Part shown: positions 60,442 to 64,000 of the stretch, piece by piece
Numbering within the stretch: the first letter of the stretch is position 1
Layout: each line of letters opens with the position of its first letter
Source: Arthrobacter sp. Soil736
Lineage (GTDB): Bacteria; Actinomycetota; Actinomycetes; Actinomycetales; Micrococcaceae
Assembly: GCF_001428005.1 (NCBI RefSeq)
Contig: NZ_LMSB01000034.1
Coordinates: forward strand, 63,793-127,792
DNA: 64,000 bases
Direction of reading: 5' to 3'
Notes under the pieces: generated by a model
The model's input: the letters and a program-made list of their open reading frames with translations, nothing else
Databases searched by the model: none
Told to the model about the DNA's origin: nothing
Made by a program: the position numbers and the translations under genes

Positions 60442-61920
60442 ATGACCGGCTCCCTGACCCCCACCGCCCTCGCGCGGCTGCTCGGCCAGTGGCACCTCGG
60501 CGCCGCGCCCGCCTACCGCGAGCTGGCCGACGTCGTCCGCCTTCTTGTCCTGGACGGTCGCATCCCCCTCGGAACCGCGCTGCCCAGCGAGAGGACCCTG
60601 TCCGCCACGCTCGCCGTCAGCCGCACCACCGTGACGGCGGCCTATGCCTCCCTGCGCGACCAGGGTTTTCTGAGCAGCGGACAGGGCACGCGCGGCCGCA
60701 CCTGCCTGCCCCGGACAGCGGCGCAGGCATCGGGGGCACAGGCCGGCGCCGGGCTGTCCGGGGCGCCCGGACTCGCGGTTCCCGACGGCGTCATCGACCT
60801 CGCCTATGCTTCCCTCCCGGCCAGCGGCGAAGTCGTGCACCGGGCCTTTGCCGCCGCCCTGACGGAACTTCCTGCCCTGTTGCCCGGATTCGGTTACGAC
60901 GCCCTCGGTGTTCCGGCCCTCCGCGAGGCGATTGCCGCGAGGTACACCGCCGTCGGCGTCCCCACGTCGGCGGCACAGATCCTGGTGACGTCGGGCGCCC
61001 AGCATGCGCTGAACATCGTGCTGCGCGCCCTGGTCGCCCGGCAGGACCGGGTACTGGTGGAGCACCCGACGTACCCGAACGCGCTTGATGCCATCCGGGC
61101 CGCAGGCGGAAGGATGGTGCCGGTGGCTCTGCCGCCTGCACCCGAGGCCGGCTGGGACATCGCCGCCACAGAGGCGGCCCTGATGCAGCAGCGGCCCAAA
61201 ATGGCCTACATGGTGCCTGACTTCCACAACCCCACCGGCCGCCTGATGCCCGATTCCCAGCGCCGCCGGCTGGTCCGGGCCGCCGCCGCTTCGGGCACCA
61301 TCCTGGTCGCGGATGAAACCCTCCGCGAGCTGAACCTCGACGGCGGCACCGCGGCACCGATGTCCTCCTTCGGTCCGGCGGTAGTGTCCATCGGATCGCT
61401 GAGCAAGTCCCACTGGGCCGGCATGCGCACGGGGTGGATCCGCGCGTCCGAAGGCATGATTCAGCGCTTCGCCGCCGTCCGCACCACCATGGATCTTGGC
61501 GGGCCGGTGGTGGAGCAGCTCGCGGCCGCGCACCTGGTGCGCAACCTGACGGAGCCGCTGCCGGGCAGGCTGGCCGCGCTCCGCGAGAGCCGCTCGGCAC
61601 TGCTGGAACTGCTGCACGGCCATTTGCCGCAGTGGCAGCCCGAACGGCCCGACGGCGGCCTGGCAGTCTGGTGCCGGCTCCCCGCTCCGAGCAGCACGGC
61701 ACTGACCGTCATCGCTCCCGAGCTTGGCATCCGCCTCGCGGCAGGTCCGCGCTTCGGAGTAGGGGGTGTCTTTGAAAACCATCTCCGCATCCCCTTCACG
61801 CTGCCGCCGGACCAGCTGGAAACGGCCGTCCTGGCGCTGCGCTCAGCCCAGGACAGGCTGGACGCCGCCCCGCAGCTGCGCCGGACACTCCGGGACTCCC
61901 CCGCCGTGGCCATCGCCTGA
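60442..61920 (+). CDS. MocR/GntR-type PLP-dependent regulator (YczR-like)
   Basis: A 492-residue fusion. The N-terminal GntR winged helix (about residues 20-90) has LGTALPSERTLSATLAVSRT and YASLRDQGFLSSGQG. The C-terminal aminotransferase-fold domain has PHxYP-like EHPTYPNALDAI, DFHNPTGRLM, VADETLRELNL and the PLP-lysine motif SIGSLSKSHWAGMRTGWIR. It is divergent from the YczE-like gene with CTGGCC boxes in the spacer. It presumably controls that gene in response to a PLP-linked ligand. GATACT at -12 to -7 suggests a leaderless start. Confidence 0.9.
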   Translation: MTGSLTPTALARLLGQWHLGAAPAYRELADVVRLLVLDGRIPLGTALPSERTLSATLAVSRTTVTAAYASLRDQGFLSSGQGTRGRTCLPRTAAQASGAQAGAGLSGAPGLAVPDGVIDLAYASLPASGEVVHRAFAAALTELPALLPGFGYDALGVPALREAIAARYTAVGVPTSAAQILVTSGAQHALNIVLRALVARQDRVLVEHPTYPNALDAIRAAGGRMVPVALPPAPEAGWDIAATEAALMQQRPKMAYMVPDFHNPTGRLMPDSQRRRLVRAAAASGTILVADETLRELNLDGGTAAPMSSFGPAVVSIGSLSKSHWAGMRTGWIRASEGMIQRFAAVRTTMDLGGPVVEQLAAAHLVRNLTEPLPGRLAALRESRSALLELLHGHLPQWQPERPDGGLAVWCRLPAPSSTALTVIAPELGIRLAAGPRFGVGGVFENHLRIPFTLPPDQLETAVLALRSAQDRLDAAPQLRRTLRDSPAVAIA

Positions 61921-61931
61921 CGGTCGGGGAT

Positions 61932-62022
61932 GCGCAAATTGCCTGGGGACGCGGAAAATGCCCGGGGACACCGGAATTCCGTTGTCCCCAGGCGTTTTGC
62001 GCGTCGCGGGGCCGATTGCGCG
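61932..62022. repeat. Intergenic palindrome, family B (copy 1)
   Basis: The left arm is present twice in direct order, GCGCAAATTGCCTGGGGAC then GCGGAAAATGCCCGGGGACA. A GGAATTCC loop and an inverted right arm GTCCCCAGGCGTTTTGCGC follow, with an extra tail CCGATTGCGCG. It shares GCGCAAATTGCCTGG, a GAATTC loop and the tail with the element at 63240. It fills the gap between two convergent genes. Confidence 0.75.
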
Positions 62023-62024
62023 TG

Positions 62025-62540
62025 CTAGCCAATCCCGGACGGACCACCCGCGCCGTGCCCCGCCGGGCGGCCCATGCGCTGCTTCGCCGTATTGGTGCCG
62101 GCGCCGACGGGGACATGCGCCGTCGCCTTGGCCAGGCCAAAGAGCGGCATGCCGTTGTAGATCACCTCGATCCCGGCGGCGGGCACCTGGTACGTCTCGT
62201 GCCAGACTCCAACATCGCCAGTCCCGGCAAGCACTTTCATGAAGCGGCGCCAGGGTTCCAGATGCGGGGACTCCCTGTCCGCCGCGAATTTCCGCAGGTG
62301 CTCAGGGCTTTCCCAGTAGCTCAGCAAAATTGTGGTGCGCCCGAACCACTGTTCACACCCCAGCATGCCGGACGCCGGATGGCCCGCCAGGTGCCGGAGC
62401 ATCCTGGGCATGGCGGCAGCCACCTTGGCGACGGTGCCGACCTTCCACCACCGGTTCGCACGCATGCCGATCAGAAATACGGTCACCGACTCGCGCTCCG
62501 GGTCAGCGGTGTAGCGGCCCGGGAATACCTTCTGTGCCAT
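62025..62540 (-). CDS. DUF4188-like protein
   Basis: A 171-residue protein of dimeric alpha/beta-barrel type resembling DUF4188 (monooxygenase-like): GRYTADPERESVTVFLIGMR, WWKVGTVAKVAAAMPRML, then CEQWFGRTTILLSYWESPEH, LEPWRRFMKVLAGTGDVGVW and HETYQVPAAGIEVIYNGMP. The ATG at 62540 has AAGGAG seven bases upstream. It is divergent from a TetR-type regulator 101 bases away, with a dyad in the spacer. Some relatives degrade haem or small organics; the substrate here is unknown. Confidence 0.82.
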   Translation of the reverse strand: MAQKVFPGRYTADPERESVTVFLIGMRANRWWKVGTVAKVAAAMPRMLRHLAGHPASGMLGCEQWFGRTTILLSYWESPEHLRKFAADRESPHLEPWRRFMKVLAGTGDVGVWHETYQVPAAGIEVIYNGMPLFGLAKATAHVPVGAGTNTAKQRMGRPAGHGAGGPSGIG

Positions 62541-62599
62541 GACAGCTCCTTGTGTGATCCTCATGTTCGGCTTCATCGCCGTGCCTCAAAACCCTGTTC

Positions 62600-62627
62600 C
62601 ATAACATCGTTACAAAACAACGTTATG
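62600..62627. promoter_or_regulatory. AT-rich dyads between the DUF4188 gene and tetR
   Basis: CATAAC at 62600 and GTTATG at 62622 form an inverted pair. Inside is the perfect 11-bp dyad TAACATCGTTA (62602-62612). The AT-rich stretch in high-GC DNA just upstream of the regulator is a likely TetR operator controlling both genes. Confidence 0.5.
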
Positions 62628-62641
62628 AAACAATGGGCACT

Positions 62642-63217
62642 ATGGCAAGACCCGTCGTGCACAACGATTCACTCAGACAGGACCTCCTGGCCGCCACGGC
62701 GGACCTCGTAGATAGGGAAGGGCCCGCACGGGTCACGCTGCGCGATGTCGCGTCGGCCGCGCAGACGTCCACGAGCGCCGTCTATTCGCTGTTCGGCGGG
62801 AAGTCCCAGCTGCTGACCGCGGTGGTGGACGATGGCTTCCGCTCCTTCCGAGACTCACAGGTGGCCGCGGCCCCGGGCGGCCTGCACGCACTCGGCGTGG
62901 CCTACCGGATCTGGGCGCTGGAGCATGAGGCCCTGTACCGGCTGATGTTCGGCGGCGCACTGGCGGCCTACGCCGATTGCCAACCCAGCCCCGACGCCGC
63001 CGCAGACGCCATGGCACCCCTGATTGAGGCCGTCGCTTCGGCTCAAACGGCCGGCACCTTACTGATGGCGCCCGTGGACGTGGTCGCCTCGGCAATCTGG
63101 GGACAGGTTCACGGACTCGTGAGCCTGGAGTTGGCACACGTCGGATCGCCCGCAACCGACTGGGCGGCGGTTTACGCGTCGGCGCTGGACGCCGTCGCAC
63201 GCGGCTGGGCTGCCTGA
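62642..63217 (+). CDS. TetR-family regulator with WHG-type C-terminal domain
   Basis: A 191-residue regulator. The helix-turn-helix is VTLRDVASAAQTSTSAVYSLFGGKSQLL (about residues 28-55). The C-terminal half has YRIWALEHEALYRLMFGG and WGQVHGLVSLELAHVG, typical of the TetR_C_33/WHG domain. ATGs at 62633 and 62642 are both possible and neither has a clear ribosome-binding site. It is divergent from the DUF4188 gene, which it probably represses. Confidence 0.9.
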   Translation: MARPVVHNDSLRQDLLAATADLVDREGPARVTLRDVASAAQTSTSAVYSLFGGKSQLLTAVVDDGFRSFRDSQVAAAPGGLHALGVAYRIWALEHEALYRLMFGGALAAYADCQPSPDAAADAMAPLIEAVASAQTAGTLLMAPVDVVASAIWGQVHGLVSLELAHVGSPATDWAAVYASALDAVARGWAA

Positions 63218-63239
63218 CCCGCCGCCACCATCCTCTGGC

Positions 63240-63311
63240 GCGCAAATTGCCTGGCGACACACAATCGGTCCGGCGACACCCGAATTCGAGTGTCGCCGGA
63301 CCGATTGCGCG
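63240..63311. repeat. Intergenic palindrome, family B (copy 2)
   Basis: An 18-bp perfect stem (CAATCGGTCCGGCGACAC and its complement) surrounds a loop with CGAATTCG. It is preceded by a second left arm in direct order, GCGCAAATTGCCTGGCGACA, and ends CCGATTGCGCG. It has the same architecture as the 61932 element and again lies between convergent genes. Confidence 0.8.
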
Positions 63312-63355
63312 TCCCGGGGTAACAGGCGCGTCGTGTTCTGCTTCGTCCTGGAGAG

Positions 63356-64000
63356 CTACGCGTAGACCGTTTCGAGGAACCCGCCCCAGGCCGTGGCTGC
63401 GGCCGCGGAATCTCCGGTGCCGCCGAAGTCGTGCACGGTCATGCCCACCGGGGCGCCGAAGGAGTTGCGGCCAAAGAACCGGTACAGCGCATCCGCGGTC
63501 CGCAGTCCCAGGAAGTGCTCATTGGAGAAGTCCACCTCGCCCGAAAGCCGCCCCACGCCGTCGAGCTCCACGTCAAAGGCGTCGCCCGCGGACGCGTCAT
63601 CCATGCCGAGCGCCTTCTTCAGCAGCACGAAGCCGTCCGGCGACCGGGACGACGGCGGAGCCTGCACGTCCGTGAACACCACGGGCCTGCCGTCGAAGTG
63701 CCTGAGGTACTGGCCCAGGGTGTGAAGGTAGAACGCGGTGTGCTTGCTGGCGCCGTCATACTGCTCATCCCAGCTGTCCACGAAGATGCCGCTGTGGACG
63801 TAGTGGAGTTTGGCGCGCCCGCCCTCGAGGGGTTCCAGCACGTGCTCCAGCTGGTTGAACCAGCCGTCCGGCCCGTCCATGCGGGTCACGAGGTGGCCGG
63901 GATATTCGTCGACCGTCCGGACAGCCGGCCACTGGTCCGTGGGGAACATCCACGCCGGGGTGTCCTTGGTGACGGCTTCCCAGACGCGCTCGGGCGTGCC
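63356..64000 (-). CDS. SRPBCC family protein, partial at right edge
   Basis: At least 214 residues are present; the frame runs off the right edge. The first residues seen are TPERVWEAVTKDTPAW, a START/AHSA1-like opening. EYPGHLVTRMDGPDGWFNQL and SGIFVDSWDEQYDGASKHTA (a helix opposite the ligand pocket) follow, then a second region with MTVHDFGGTGDSAAAATAWG. The ATG at 63949 is internal, since the conserved TPERVW strand lies upstream of it. The ligand is unknown. Confidence 0.8.
   Translation of the reverse strand, partial: GTPERVWEAVTKDTPAWMFPTDQWPAVRTVDEYPGHLVTRMDGPDGWFNQLEHVLEPLEGGRAKLHYVHSGIFVDSWDEQYDGASKHTAFYLHTLGQYLRHFDGRPVVFTDVQAPPSSRSPDGFVLLKKALGMDDASAGDAFDVELDGVGRLSGEVDFSNEHFLGLRTADALYRFFGRNSFGAPVGMTVHDFGGTGDSAAAATAWGGFLETVYA

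Noticed and set aside
60382..61782. Upstream extension of the YczE-like frame
   Set aside because: It would lie antisense to the MocR-type gene; the real start with AGGAT is at 60381.

Overview
The window is high-GC DNA, mostly with G or C at the third codon position, from an actinobacterium of the Arthrobacter/Pseudarthrobacter type (Micrococcales). Support for this includes many TANNNT -10 boxes placed for leaderless mRNAs, a GTP-type PEP carboxykinase, dodecin, a c-di-AMP riboswitch in front of a secreted lytic protein, and the gene families present. Nearly all of it is ordinary chromosome. The exception is a decayed accessory stretch at about 40.8-42.95 kb beside a tRNA-Ser.

Layout. 0-9.6 kb: prolyl oligopeptidase end, tRNA-Ser(GCU), a FAD oxidoreductase/MFS pair, RecQ fused to a phosphoribosyltransferase-like tail, phosphomannomutase, and an NsrR-type regulator next to flavohemoprotein with a perfect operator dyad. 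9.7-14.6 kb: pckG, tRNA-Arg(ACG), a FadR-type regulator and a disulfide-oxidoreductase-like flavoprotein. 14.7-18.8 kb: a four-gene operon (degenerate ABC ATPase, YhgE/Pip membrane protein, TetR, basic-tailed membrane protein) behind a 16-bp palindrome. 18.8-27.6 kb: M15 peptidase with FG-GAP-like repeats, SixA-like phosphatase, dodecin, a winged-helix regulator with a long regulatory leader, a Gly-rich membrane-anchored protein, a two-component system, and a lytic-type cell-wall protein under a ydaO-type riboswitch. 27.8-33.4 kb: a GT2-GtrA protein and two tandem GT39 mannosyltransferase-like proteins. 33.4-40.6 kb: HAD phosphatase, VOC protein, upp, PAP2, tadA, an AlkZ-like protein, and a tightly coupled cluster of an MDR dehydrogenase, a catalytically degenerate PTPS-like protein and a GT4 glycosyltransferase.

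40.7-43.3 kb is a tRNA-Ser(CGA) followed by about 2 kb of decayed DNA (an IS256-type transposase fragment, a frameshifted gene, small orphan ORFs). It is bracketed by two near-identical hairpins in opposite orientation. 44.1-50.8 kb is the most unusual locus: a three-gene operon of two heavy-metal-type RND permeases with a very small lipoprotein resembling only the membrane-proximal end of an RND adaptor. One permease has lost part of the proton-relay motif. From 51.3 kb to the end: a DUF4232 lipoprotein, a Rieske oxidoreductase, Lhr helicase with Nei-type glycosylase, a divergent YczE/YczR-like pair, a DUF4188 protein with a TetR regulator, and a partial SRPBCC gene.

Two families of intergenic palindromes recur, mainly between convergent genes. 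A 15-nt arm is shared by elements at 9.65 and 14.55 kb. A direct-direct-inverted architecture with a GAATTC loop is shared by elements at 61.9 and 63.2 kb. All assignments come from reading motifs and context; no database search was run.
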